NCBI GenBank assembly: GCA_019162915.1
Contig: JAFLKZ010000088.1
Coordinates: forward strand, 1-11,502
From: Campylobacteraceae bacterium
GTDB lineage: Bacteria > Campylobacterota > Campylobacteria > Campylobacterales > Sulfurospirillaceae
Direction: 5' to 3'
Length of the DNA: 11,502 nt
Part shown: in pieces, positions 1 to 7,999 of the stretch
Layout of the letters: each line of letters opens with the position of its first letter
Numbering within the stretch: the stretch's first letter is position 1
Position numbers and translations under genes: made by a program
Notes under the pieces: generated by a model
Seen by the model: the letters and a program-made list of their open reading frames with translations, nothing else
The model's database searches: none
What the model was told of the DNA's origin: nothing

Positions 1-681
1 TTTTTCAATCTTTTTGAAGAAGCTAAAAAAGCCTCAATCAATGAAGATAAAAACCTCATTATTGTCGGTGGAACAGGATTTTATCTCAAAGCAATGATTG
101 AGGGATTAAGCATCAAGCCTGAAATATCTTTACATGTAAAAGAAGAAATAGCCACTTATCTGTCTAATTTAGAGCTTACTTACGCATTGATTAAGCAAAA
201 AGATTTATCTTATGCCGATAAAATTGCTGCTACGGATAGATACAGAATTGAAAAATGGTTAGAGATATTTTTATCAACCCATCAAATACCAAGCGACTTT
301 CTATTAACCCATAAAAACAAACCTATTTTAGATGATTTTGAACTCTTTGAGATTGAAACCGATAAGGAATTATTGCGAAAGAAAATAGAAAAAAGAACTA
401 AAATAATGTTAAATTTAGGACTTATCGATGAAGTATTTGACTTGGAAAAAAGATATACAAGAGCACCTAATTGCATGAAATCCATTGGTATTAAAGAAGT
501 GCTTGAGTACTTTGATGGAAAGTTTAAACTTCCTATTCTGGAAGAAAAAATCACGACAAATACGGTTCATCTTGCCAAAAGACAACGAACATTTAATGCT
601 TCTCAGTTTCCATCACATCCTAAACAAGCACTGAATGAACTTCAAAAAACTATCGAACAATCTTTACATGTAAAGAATTAA
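1..681 (+). CDS. miaA: tRNA dimethylallyltransferase MiaA, 3' part (N-terminus outside window)
   Basis: MiaA transfers a dimethylallyl group from DMAPP to N6 of A37 in tRNAs that read codons starting with U, the first step towards ms2i6A. The frame is open from base 1, so the ATG at 94 is internal and not the start; 226 codons plus TAA are present. Visible family blocks are VGGTGFYLKA at codons 22-31, DRYRIEKWLEIF near 79-90, the segment with NLGLIDEV and SIGIKEVLEYFDG around codons 138-171, and LAKRQRTF near 190-197, all in the usual MiaA order. The P-loop and the N-terminal catalytic aspartate region, roughly the first 70-80 residues, lie outside the window. Family length is about 290-315 residues, so the C-terminus looks complete. 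The gene converges on pflA and its TAA overlaps that gene's stop. Two copies of a palindromic motif lie inside it, both encoding SLHVK. Identification is secure; no promoter or terminator is visible. Confidence 0.93.
   Translation, partial: FFNLFEEAKKASINEDKNLIIVGGTGFYLKAMIEGLSIKPEISLHVKEEIATYLSNLELTYALIKQKDLSYADKIAATDRYRIEKWLEIFLSTHQIPSDFLLTHKNKPILDDFELFEIETDKELLRKKIEKRTKIMLNLGLIDEVFDLEKRYTRAPNCMKSIGIKEVLEYFDGKFKLPILEEKITTNTVHLAKRQRTFNASQFPSHPKQALNELQKTIEQSLHVKN
126..140 (+). repeat. copy 1 of the ATCTTTACATGTAA palindromic motif, inside miaA
   Basis: The 14-mer ATCTTTACATGTAA at 126-139 contains the perfect 12-base palindrome TTTACATGTAAA (129-140). It encodes SLHVK in MiaA. Three further copies occur in the window on the same strand. 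Confidence 0.7.
660..676 (+). repeat. copy 2 of the ATCTTTACATGTAA palindromic motif, at the 3' end of miaA
   Basis: The 14-mer occupies 660-673 and extends to the longest perfect palindrome of the set, TCTTTACATGTAAAGA (16 bases, 661-676). It ends three bases before the miaA TAA and encodes SLHVK plus the first two bases of the last codon. It lies two bases beyond the shared stop tetranucleotide of miaA and pflA. Confidence 0.75.
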
Positions 682-3068
682 AACAACTTGAGGTTCTCTT
701 CACAAATACTTTTCCACGAACTTTCACCTTGCGTTTGGGCACACTTGGTAAAATATTCTTTGGCTTTTTGTTCATCTTTTAACTTTAGACTTAACTCACC
801 CGCATGATAGAAAGAGCGTATTTTGTCTTTATCGCTTAGTTTTTGCGTTAATAAAGGCTCTATCACCAACAATGCTTCGCTTTCTCTTCCCAATCTTTTG
901 AGTGATTCGATATAACTAAACTCTATATTAGGTGAGAGGGTAGATGATTTAAACTCTTTTTGAAGTTTTAAAATATTTTGAGCATATTTGATCAGCATTA
1001 AATCATTTTTAGACTCATTTGCCATTTTGACGATTTGCTCATAGATATCGATATTGGTAAAATTATTGGGATAATTTTTATCTATCATCTCTGAGACCAC
1101 TAATAGTTCTTCTGTTTTTTTCAATTTAGCATAAGAGAAAAAGATATTTCGAAGCGTTTCTAGTGCTATTTTTTGTTTTACTGTTTGGGAAAGTGTCAAG
1201 ATGTCTGCATTAAAATCAATAACATTTTGGTATTTTCCAAGTTTATACAGTACGTCTACTTCACGTTGTGACCAAGCAAAACGACTTGCAAGTTTGGTAT
1301 CTTTGAGATGAGCTGTGCTTATTTCTTTGGCTCTCTCAAACCGTGATAGTTTCATAAAACAAGTAAAAAGTTTATCTTCGCTATCGATATTTTGAAAATC
1401 AATCTTATACTCTTCTGCTAAGCTAATAACCATTGGGCATTCATCCGCTTTTAAATGCGCTAAAGCCAATGACTTCGCCGCATCATAGATTAACTCTTCA
1501 GGCTTAGTATCATGCGTATCAGAAGCTTTGCTTAGCTCCTCTTTCATCATTAGCACATCGTTGAATTTACCTTGTTTTAAAAGAAGTTTTGCTTTTTCTA
1601 TCAACGCTTTTTCGCCAATGCCATTGCTATAATTTTTAATTAATTTATCATAGTACACCGCAAGTTTTGTTTCATTGGTTTCGTTGAGTTTAAAGAAAAG
1701 TGCATCTAAGCTTTCATTGACTTCATCAACATATTCTCCATTACTCTTATAGTCGACTAAATACTCTTGATACTTGCTATACGCTTCTTGTACATCGTTT
1801 GCCTTAGCATGCCAGTCGCCACTCTCTTTTAACATGAGCTCTCTGTTTTCATCTTTCTTAGGAGTATTCACTAAAAGCAAATCTAAAATTTTAGACGCAA
1901 CGTCATAAAGACCATTTTGATATAACCTTTTAGCAAGTTTATAGCTCTCATCCTTATCTTTAAGGAGATACTCGGCATTGGCATTGAGCACTTTAAGGAG
2001 ATATTCTTTGGCTTCCTTGGCTTTTCCTGCATCCATCTTATAATCGCCCAAGCGAATAGCAGCTTCTGAGGCTATATCTAAATCTTGAGAGCTATATAAA
2101 ACATCCAAATAGAGTTTCAATGCTTTATCTTTTTCTTTTTTTGCAAAAAGATTATCCGCAAAAAGTAAAATTGCTTTTTTAGTAAAAGAACTATCAGGAT
2201 GTTCACTCACTAAAATATCAATAAAATAATTAGCATCTGATTTGGCACTCAATTTAAGATAGGCTTTGGTCATGAGCATAAATACTTCGGGGATATTCTC
2301 ATCACTAGCAAACTCTTTAGTCCATTTTTTAGCCATGATAACTAAATCACTCTCATCAAAAGGGAGTGAGGGTTTATTTTCATCTTTAACGCTTAAAAGT
2401 TTATCCATAGATCTGATATTGCAAAGTTCTAATTCGCTTCTGAAAATTGAGTTAGGGAATGCTGAGAGTACTTTTTTGACATCTTTAACCACATCATCAT
2501 AGGCACCACGTTCAAACTCTTTTTTGATATCAAGATAGAGCTGTATATCTTTACTTTGAGCATAAGATATAGGAGCACCATTGAGGTCAAGAGGACCGAT
2601 ATAGGGTTTTTTATATTTTTCATAAACAACAGGAAAATCAAGACCATTATCTGCTGTTTTTTCTTGGTAAAGAGGTTTTTCTTGTAATAAAATCATCCAA
2701 TGCTTATACTGCTTTTCTTTTGGCTTTGTTAAAATTTCAGTATTTTCATACAAAGACTCTTCCATTGGTACAAGTTTTGAATCAACTTTTGGCTGAATTG
2801 CGATATAAAACTCATTATTTTTCTCATAAAAATCAATTTCTGCTAATGTCATTTTTTTTGATTCTATGGGTTTATTGAAGGGACGCTCCACTTTGCATAA
2901 ATAATTTTTTTTATCAAGAGGTCCTGGAATTGTCTGGCAATAAAGAGGCTTAGTATCGATAATATGCAAAATAGCATAGTTAACTTTACTTTCTTTGCCA
3001 CTATTTAAAATAATATCAAGTGCAAAAAGTTGTAAGGATGTAAAAATTAGGATTAAAATATATTTCAT
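678..3068 (-). CDS. pflA: PflA-like periplasmic TPR protein of the flagellar motor
   Basis: Predicted product of 796 residues. It begins with a Sec-type signal peptide (Lys2, a hydrophobic stretch at about 4-15, likely cleavage after Ala17). A region of about 130-150 residues with beta-like character and a cysteine pair (C44, C58) follows. From about residue 180 to the end it is helical, with repeated TPR-like helix pairs, for example near 296-325, 335-362, 376-402, 412-440, 605-630 and 752-778. In C. jejuni, pflA (paralysed flagella A) lies directly downstream of nuoN and encodes a protein of nearly this length with a beta domain, a linker and a TPR superhelix that helps scaffold the stator ring. 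Assignment to PflA rests on length, architecture and this synteny, not on an alignment. No Shine-Dalgarno precedes the ATG, and the predicted transcript start falls on that ATG. It could also be another periplasmic TPR scaffold. Confidence 0.78.
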   Translation of the reverse strand: MKYILILIFTSLQLFALDIILNSGKESKVNYAILHIIDTKPLYCQTIPGPLDKKNYLCKVERPFNKPIESKKMTLAEIDFYEKNNEFYIAIQPKVDSKLVPMEESLYENTEILTKPKEKQYKHWMILLQEKPLYQEKTADNGLDFPVVYEKYKKPYIGPLDLNGAPISYAQSKDIQLYLDIKKEFERGAYDDVVKDVKKVLSAFPNSIFRSELELCNIRSMDKLLSVKDENKPSLPFDESDLVIMAKKWTKEFASDENIPEVFMLMTKAYLKLSAKSDANYFIDILVSEHPDSSFTKKAILLFADNLFAKKEKDKALKLYLDVLYSSQDLDIASEAAIRLGDYKMDAGKAKEAKEYLLKVLNANAEYLLKDKDESYKLAKRLYQNGLYDVASKILDLLLVNTPKKDENRELMLKESGDWHAKANDVQEAYSKYQEYLVDYKSNGEYVDEVNESLDALFFKLNETNETKLAVYYDKLIKNYSNGIGEKALIEKAKLLLKQGKFNDVLMMKEELSKASDTHDTKPEELIYDAAKSLALAHLKADECPMVISLAEEYKIDFQNIDSEDKLFTCFMKLSRFERAKEISTAHLKDTKLASRFAWSQREVDVLYKLGKYQNVIDFNADILTLSQTVKQKIALETLRNIFFSYAKLKKTEELLVVSEMIDKNYPNNFTNIDIYEQIVKMANESKNDLMLIKYAQNILKLQKEFKSSTLSPNIEFSYIESLKRLGRESEALLVIEPLLTQKLSDKDKIRSFYHAGELSLKLKDEQKAKEYFTKCAQTQGESSWKSICEENLKLF

Positions 3069-3074
3069 GCATAA

Positions 3075-3083
3075 ATTATAGCA
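3075..3083 (-). promoter_or_regulatory. extended -10 promoter for pflA, possibly giving a leaderless mRNA
   Basis: On the minus strand the sequence reads TGCTATAAT, a perfect extended -10 (TATAAT at 3075-3080, TG one base upstream), preceded by a T-rich ACATATTTT stretch. No -35 box is present at 16-18 bases; the hexamers there (TACCAC, ATACCA) do not match TTGACA. Sigma-70 promoters of Campylobacter and Helicobacter are known for this design. With the last T at -7, +1 falls at 3068, the A of the pflA ATG. Confidence 0.6.
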
Positions 3084-3091
3084 AAATATGT

Positions 3092-3115
3092 AAAGAGGTG
3101 GTATCCCACCTCTTT
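3092..3115. terminator. hairpin terminator between nuoN and pflA
   Basis: A perfect 10-bp stem, AAAGAGGTGG pairing with CCACCTCTTT, closes a four-base loop (TATC on the plus strand). It starts two bases after the nuoN stop codon on the minus strand, where the end of the complex I operon would need it. In the nuo direction the stem is followed by ACATATTTT, an interrupted U-tract. In the plus direction the run is six uninterrupted T (3113-3118), so the site may act both ways or be leaky towards pflA. Confidence 0.7.
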
Positions 3116-3116
3116 T

Positions 3117-4604
3117 TTAAAATCCACTTGCGGTTACATATTTCGTAATAATATTTAAAAGAGGTTCAACCAAAACAACAGCTGATATCGTGACCACTGC
3201 TGCGAAACCTACAATTATTTTCAAAGGTGTAGAAGCGTTTGTTTCATAAATAGCAGCATCATTACTAACAGGCTCTTTTAAGAACATATACACTACCAAT
3301 TTCATATAGTAATAAACTGCTATGGCACTATTAACCGCCATAATAACTGCTAGATAAATAAACTGCGCATTTACTGCTGCACTAATAAGATATAGTTTTC
3401 CCCAAAAGACTGAAAAAGGAGGCATTCCTGCTAATGCAAACATAAAAACACCCATAATAGTTGCAGTTATTGGCATAATTTTAACCATACCTGAAAACTT
3501 TGTAAACGGATGCTGATATCGCTCATCCCAAAGATTTTTTTGATGTCGTACAATCCAAAGCATTGTAAAAGCACCTAAATTGGTAAACATAAATAAAACC
3601 CAATATAAGAAAAGTGCTACATTTGCTTGTGTTGTTCCTATTAAAATGGCGCCCATAATAAAGCCTGCATGTGAAATAGAACTAAAAGCCAACATTCTTT
3701 TTACATCTTCTTGCACTAATGCTGTGATATTTGCCAAAGTCATCGTAATGACAACACTGGCATACAAAACATTTTCTAACCACACGACTCCCGATAAAAT
3801 TAACATCTCAAAAAGTCGCATAGCCACGATAAATCCTGCTATTTTTGGAACAACAGACATATATCCTGCTAGAGGAGCCGAACTTCCTTCATAAACATCT
3901 GGTGTCCATGTGTGTGATGGAACTAATGAGAGTTTAAATCCAAGTGCTGCAATCATAAACACGGTACCTGCTAAAACACCCACTAAAGGTTCAAAATTTC
4001 TATCTACCAATGCCCATTCTATTTGGCTTATCTCAACACTACCAGTAAGAGCGTAAAATATAAGCGCAGAGAGTGTATAGAAGCCAGCAGCTAATGCGCC
4101 CATTGTAAAGTATTTTATAGCAGCTTCAAATGCTTTTGCACGGTTATGAAGTGCGATAAGTGTGTACAATGATAAACTCGCCGTTTCGAGTCCTATAAAG
4201 ATAAGAATTAAGTTATCACTGACAACCATAAATTGGAAACCAACAATCATAAATAAGAAAAGTGCATAAAATTCTGCCATTTCAAACTCTTTAAAATGCC
4301 TGTTACTAAGAGAAAGAGGAAGAAAAAATGCCGATGCCACTAAAATAATAACTTGTGCAATAATAGCAATACCATCGATTAATAAAACATCAAAAAATCC
4401 TCTTGTAGGACCATTGTAACCGATAACAGCACCTAAATCTAAAAGGATAAACAAAACAGAAATCATCGTATAAAAACTTCTATTTAATTTTTTTACTGCC
4501 AAATCAACACAAATAATACCAAGCGCACCAAGGGTCAAGATAGCCATAGGTAGCAAAGCTGGTAAATTAAGACTTGCTACATTAATTGAGATAGGTTCTA
4601 ACAT
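3117..4604 (-). CDS. nuoN: NADH-quinone oxidoreductase (complex I) subunit N
   Basis: NuoN (ND2 type) is one of the three antiporter-like proton-pumping subunits of the complex I membrane arm. It has 495 residues, close to the usual 480-500, and is hydrophobic throughout with many membrane segments. The family's pumping residues can be placed: Glu140 in FIGLETASL, Lys224 in LGFKLSLVP just before SHTWTPDVYEG, Lys254 in VVPKIAG, and Lys403 in the FWGKLYL block of the second half. The discontinuous helix motif LAFSSISHAGF is at about 305-315. The ATG overlaps the nuoM stop by one base (TAATG), with TAGGAGG nine bases upstream, so translation is coupled to nuoM. It is the last gene of the nuo run and is followed at once by a hairpin terminator. 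Nothing is truncated or missing. Confidence 0.97.
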   Translation of the reverse strand: MLEPISINVASLNLPALLPMAILTLGALGIICVDLAVKKLNRSFYTMISVLFILLDLGAVIGYNGPTRGFFDVLLIDGIAIIAQVIILVASAFFLPLSLSNRHFKEFEMAEFYALFLFMIVGFQFMVVSDNLILIFIGLETASLSLYTLIALHNRAKAFEAAIKYFTMGALAAGFYTLSALIFYALTGSVEISQIEWALVDRNFEPLVGVLAGTVFMIAALGFKLSLVPSHTWTPDVYEGSSAPLAGYMSVVPKIAGFIVAMRLFEMLILSGVVWLENVLYASVVITMTLANITALVQEDVKRMLAFSSISHAGFIMGAILIGTTQANVALFLYWVLFMFTNLGAFTMLWIVRHQKNLWDERYQHPFTKFSGMVKIMPITATIMGVFMFALAGMPPFSVFWGKLYLISAAVNAQFIYLAVIMAVNSAIAVYYYMKLVVYMFLKEPVSNDAAIYETNASTPLKIIVGFAAVVTISAVVLVEPLLNIITKYVTASGF

Positions 4605-6130
4605 TATCTTTTTCCTCCTATGCTATTGACATTTATAATCAGGTCTCTTGTGTCATTTTCGACTGCTTTTTGTTCCATAAGAGATAGCATCTTTTTGACG
4701 CTCATATCAATCGTACTTAAAACAGGTTTAGGAAATACTCCTAAAATAACAACAAGTGCAACCAGAGGAATAAGTGCTGTGAGTTCTTTACCATTTAAGT
4801 CTTTTAATGTTCTATTTTCTTCATGAGTGATAGGTCCAAAAAATGATTTTTTATACAAATTAAGCATATAAACGGCACCCAAGATAATACCAGAACCCGC
4901 CATAAGCGTCATAACCCAGTTGACTTTATAAAAACCAACGAGGGATAAAAACTCTCCTACAAATCCTACACTGAGGGGAAGCCCCACTGAAGCCATCAAC
5001 ATAATTCCATAAATCGTAGCAAAATTTGGCATCACACTAGCGATACCACCAAACTCACTCATCAACTTAGTATGTCTCCTATCATAGATAACGCCCACCA
5101 ACATAAACAAAGCGCCACTCACGATACCATGACTTAACATCAAGAAAATTGAACCTGTAATACCCTCTGCGTTCATCGCAAATGTTCCTAAAACAACAAT
5201 ACCCATATGCGAGATAGAACTATACGCAATGACTTGCTTCATATCCTCCTGCGCATAAGCGACCATCGCACCATAGATAACCATAATAATCGCAATAATG
5301 GCAATAGGCATTAAAAAATAGACTGACGCATCAGGAAAAAGAGGCAACGAAAATCTTACAAAACCATAACTTCCCATTTTAAGAAGTACCGCTGCTAGGA
5401 TAATAGAACCAATGGTTGGTGCTTGACCATGTGCATAAGGTAACCACGTATGAAATGGAAACATCGGAACTTTAATGGCAAATGCTAAGAAAAATGCTCC
5501 AAAAAGCCATAATTGCATCTGAAGTGGAATCTGCAATAAATACCAATCAGGTAATGCAAAACTCCAAATTCCTGTTGCTTCATGGTACAAAAAGCCCATA
5601 TACAAAATGCCAACGAGCATTAAAACTGAACCAGCAAAGGTATAAAGAAAGAATTTAATAGCCGCATAAACTCGTCTTGCACTTCCCCATGCACCAATAA
5701 TATAAAGCATTGGCACCAATGAAAGTTCCCAAAATGAGTAAAATAAAATAACATCTAAAATTAAAAATACACCAACCATTGTCATTTCTAAAAATAGAAC
5801 TGAAATAATAAGGTTTTTTGCATCTTTCTCGATATTGAGCGCTATTAAAGATATCATCGTCATCAGTGAAGTTAAAATAACTAAAAAGAGTGAGATACCG
5901 TCTACACCTAAGTAATAACTCATACCAAAACTTGGAATAAGTGCTGTATATTCTACAAACTGATAGCCAGCATTGCTACTATCAAATCCAACCCAAAGAA
6001 CAAGAGTGAGTAAAAACTCTATCGCACTCACGCTAATACCATAAGCCCTAACACTGTCTTTATTAACAAGAAATCCAAAAAGTCCTGCTACAAAGGGAAA
6101 AAATATGATTAATGATAAAATATGATCCAT
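4604..6130 (-). CDS. nuoM: NADH-quinone oxidoreductase (complex I) subunit M
   Basis: NuoM (ND4 type) is the second antiporter-like, proton-translocating subunit of the membrane arm. It has 508 residues, matching the usual length of about 500. Key features are Glu135 in YSFWELSLVPM, Lys220 in AFAIKVPMFPFHTWLPYAH, Lys251 in AVLLKMGSYG, the AYSSISHMGIV broken-helix motif at about 302-313, and Glu393 in GFVGEFLSL, the glutamate that replaces the lysine found at this place in NuoL and NuoN. The start ATG follows AGGAG by six bases, and that Shine-Dalgarno overlaps the end of nuoL. The stop TAA shares its T with the start of nuoN. The sequence is intact and ordinary for the family. Confidence 0.98.
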   Translation of the reverse strand: MDHILSLIIFFPFVAGLFGFLVNKDSVRAYGISVSAIEFLLTLVLWVGFDSSNAGYQFVEYTALIPSFGMSYYLGVDGISLFLVILTSLMTMISLIALNIEKDAKNLIISVLFLEMTMVGVFLILDVILFYSFWELSLVPMLYIIGAWGSARRVYAAIKFFLYTFAGSVLMLVGILYMGFLYHEATGIWSFALPDWYLLQIPLQMQLWLFGAFFLAFAIKVPMFPFHTWLPYAHGQAPTIGSIILAAVLLKMGSYGFVRFSLPLFPDASVYFLMPIAIIAIIMVIYGAMVAYAQEDMKQVIAYSSISHMGIVVLGTFAMNAEGITGSIFLMLSHGIVSGALFMLVGVIYDRRHTKLMSEFGGIASVMPNFATIYGIMLMASVGLPLSVGFVGEFLSLVGFYKVNWVMTLMAGSGIILGAVYMLNLYKKSFFGPITHEENRTLKDLNGKELTALIPLVALVVILGVFPKPVLSTIDMSVKKMLSLMEQKAVENDTRDLIINVNSIGGKR

Positions 6131-6139
6131 TCTCTACTC

Positions 6140-7996
6140 CTATACTATCGGTCTATAAAAAATTGCAACGGCGAGCAAAATTACTATGCCCACAACCATC
6201 CAACGAAGCATATCTGAGAGATTTCCACTTTGCATTTTTCTGCTTTTCTCACCACTTGTATAAAGAATCTTTGCAACCATATCTACGCTAAAATCAATAA
6301 TCTTAACATCAATTTTCTGCCAAAGAAAATTTGAAATTGCCCCAAAAGGTTTCATAATATATAACTCGTATAATTTAGGAATAAAATACTGATTAATGAG
6401 TAATTTATAACAAAATCTATTTTCCAGTGTTTTGCTAAATCCACCACGAGAGTACATGTAAATAGCAAAACTAATACCGCTTATAGCGATGCCTAGCGTA
6501 GCAGCAATCAGTAAAACTTCTGTTCCATGTGCTATTTGAATATCATAATTTGTTAAAAGCTTAGTCACAAAACCTCTAAAGGCATGTTCAAAAAAGCCTG
6601 CGATAACCGCTAAAAGACCCAAAGGCATCAAAGCATAAATCACAAAAGGTTGTGCTTCATGGGGATGAATACCGTATTTAGTGTGCTCTTTTTCGCCAAA
6701 AAATACTAACATGACCAAACGGAAACTATAAAATGCCGTCATTCCCGCACCGATAAAAAGTGCAAACCATAAGAAATAAGCACCTTCGTTAAACGCTACT
6801 TCTAAAATCATATCTTTAGAGAAAAAGCCTGCAAAAGGATAGATTCCAGCAAGTGCGACAGAGGCGACACTCATTAAAATAGCCGTAGCTTTCATTGAGC
6901 CGTACAATCCACCCATTTTTTTGATGTTAAGCTCATCGTGCATTGCGTGCATAACATTTCCAGCACCCAAGAAGAGAAGAGATTTAAAAAATGCGTGTGT
7001 CATAAGATGGAAAAGTGCTATCCAATAAGCGCCAAGTCCTGCTGCTACAAACATATAACCTAGTTGAGAAAGGGTAGAGTACGCAATAATTCTTTTTAAA
7101 TCGTTATTTACCAATGCCATAGAAGCTGCAAAAACTGCTACAAAAGCACCTAATGAAGCGATAGCAAATCCAATGTGTGGAATGAGTGAATAGATATCTC
7201 CACAGCGAATAACCAGGTAAACACCCGCTGTTACCATCGTTGCCGCGTGGATAAGTGCAGACACAGGAGTGGGTCCTTCCATCGCATCGGCAAGCCATGT
7301 GTGAAGAGGAAATTGTGCTGATTTACCCATAGCACCTATGAATAAAAAGATGCCTATAGTGGTTACAATACTGATATCTAAAAACTTAATACTTGCAAAT
7401 ACGATATCGTATTGGAAAGAGCCTATTTGCCAGTAGATAAGGAAAAGTCCCATCAACATACCAAGATCAGCGATACGGTTCATGATAAAAGCTTCATTAG
7501 CTGCCCATGCGGCACTAGGTTTGTGGTACCAAAAACCAATTAAAAGCCATGAACAAAGTCCAACACCTTCCCACCCAATAAATAAACCAACGAAGTTATC
7601 GCTCATGACCAAAATCAACATTGAAAAAACAAACGCTGAAAGATAAGAGAAAAATCGGTTAAAACTTTTGTCATGGTCCATATACCCAATAGAATAGACA
7701 TGAATAATAGTGGAAACAAAAGTAACCGTAACCATCATAATGACTGATACTTGGTCTACTACAAAACCAAAAGGTATCTCAAGATTTCCAGCACTAATCC
7801 AATCCATCATCTTTACATGTAAAGCGCCATGGGCATTAACATAAAAGAGCAATATAAAAGAAGATATCATTGAAGCACCAATGAGAAGTGATGCCAAAAT
7901 ACCCATAAAAAGTATTTTAGGGCGTGTCGCAAAAAGTGCTACAAAGAGGGAACTTAAAAGTGGTGCAAAAAGTGCAATATAAACATATTTTTCCAT
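6140..7996 (-). CDS. nuoL: NADH-quinone oxidoreductase (complex I) subunit L
   Basis: NuoL (ND5 type) is the distal antiporter-like subunit, whose C-terminal lateral helix runs along the membrane arm. It has 618 residues, the usual length. Conserved charges are Glu143 in FIGWEGVGLCSW, Lys225 in GAMGKSAQFPLHTWLADAMEG, His250 and Thr253 in the following ALIHAATM segment, Lys338 in THAFFKSLLF, and Lys394-Asp395 in FFSKDMI. A polar stretch at about 525-590 (IDVKIIDFSVD and on) fits the lateral helix, and a final membrane anchor follows at about 597-614. The ATG lies three bases after the nuoK stop, with AAGGGA upstream. One copy of the CTTTACATGTAAAG palindrome lies inside, encoding LHVK at residues 59-62, in the variable loop before the first strongly conserved block, where selection on protein sequence should be weak. 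Confidence 0.98.
   Translation of the reverse strand: MEKYVYIALFAPLLSSLFVALFATRPKILFMGILASLLIGASMISSFILLFYVNAHGALHVKMMDWISAGNLEIPFGFVVDQVSVIMMVTVTFVSTIIHVYSIGYMDHDKSFNRFFSYLSAFVFSMLILVMSDNFVGLFIGWEGVGLCSWLLIGFWYHKPSAAWAANEAFIMNRIADLGMLMGLFLIYWQIGSFQYDIVFASIKFLDISIVTTIGIFLFIGAMGKSAQFPLHTWLADAMEGPTPVSALIHAATMVTAGVYLVIRCGDIYSLIPHIGFAIASLGAFVAVFAASMALVNNDLKRIIAYSTLSQLGYMFVAAGLGAYWIALFHLMTHAFFKSLLFLGAGNVMHAMHDELNIKKMGGLYGSMKATAILMSVASVALAGIYPFAGFFSKDMILEVAFNEGAYFLWFALFIGAGMTAFYSFRLVMLVFFGEKEHTKYGIHPHEAQPFVIYALMPLGLLAVIAGFFEHAFRGFVTKLLTNYDIQIAHGTEVLLIAATLGIAISGISFAIYMYSRGGFSKTLENRFCYKLLINQYFIPKLYELYIMKPFGAISNFLWQKIDVKIIDFSVDMVAKILYTSGEKSRKMQSGNLSDMLRWMVVGIVILLAVAIFYRPIV
7809..7824 (+). repeat. copy 3 of the ATCTTTACATGTAA palindromic motif, inside nuoL
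   Basis: The 14-mer at 7809-7822 lies in the 14-base palindrome CTTTACATGTAAAG (7811-7824). It reads on the template strand of nuoL, yet the palindrome also gives LHVK there. The flanks TCATC on the left and GCGC on the right are shared with copy 4. Confidence 0.72.
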
Positions 7997-7999
7997 TTT

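Noticed and set aside
94..681. ATG at 94 as start of a short MiaA
   Set aside because: The frame is open back to base 1 and the conserved VGGTGFYLKA block lies before that ATG, so the gene simply continues beyond the left edge.
1625..1633. Plus-strand extended -10 (TGCTATAAT) antisense inside pflA
   Set aside because: It matches the pflA promoter box, but no plus-strand gene or RNA structure follows and AT-rich coding DNA produces such hexamers often. Not listed without transcription data.
3580..3894. Plus-strand open frame of 104 codons opposite nuoN
   Set aside because: It lies wholly within a conserved complex I gene, has no Shine-Dalgarno or recognisable domain, and its composition reflects the reverse complement of membrane helices.
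6452..6461. A fifth TACATGTA-like palindrome inside nuoL (GTACATGTAA on +)
   Set aside because: Only eight bases are symmetric and the ATCTT left side is missing, so it is not clearly a copy of the repeated motif and could be chance.
3678..7080. Similar DNA and protein words in nuoL, nuoM and nuoN (for example SSISH and TLSQ before a glycine)
   Set aside because: Explained by the known common origin of these three subunits from Mrp-type antiporters, not by recent duplication.
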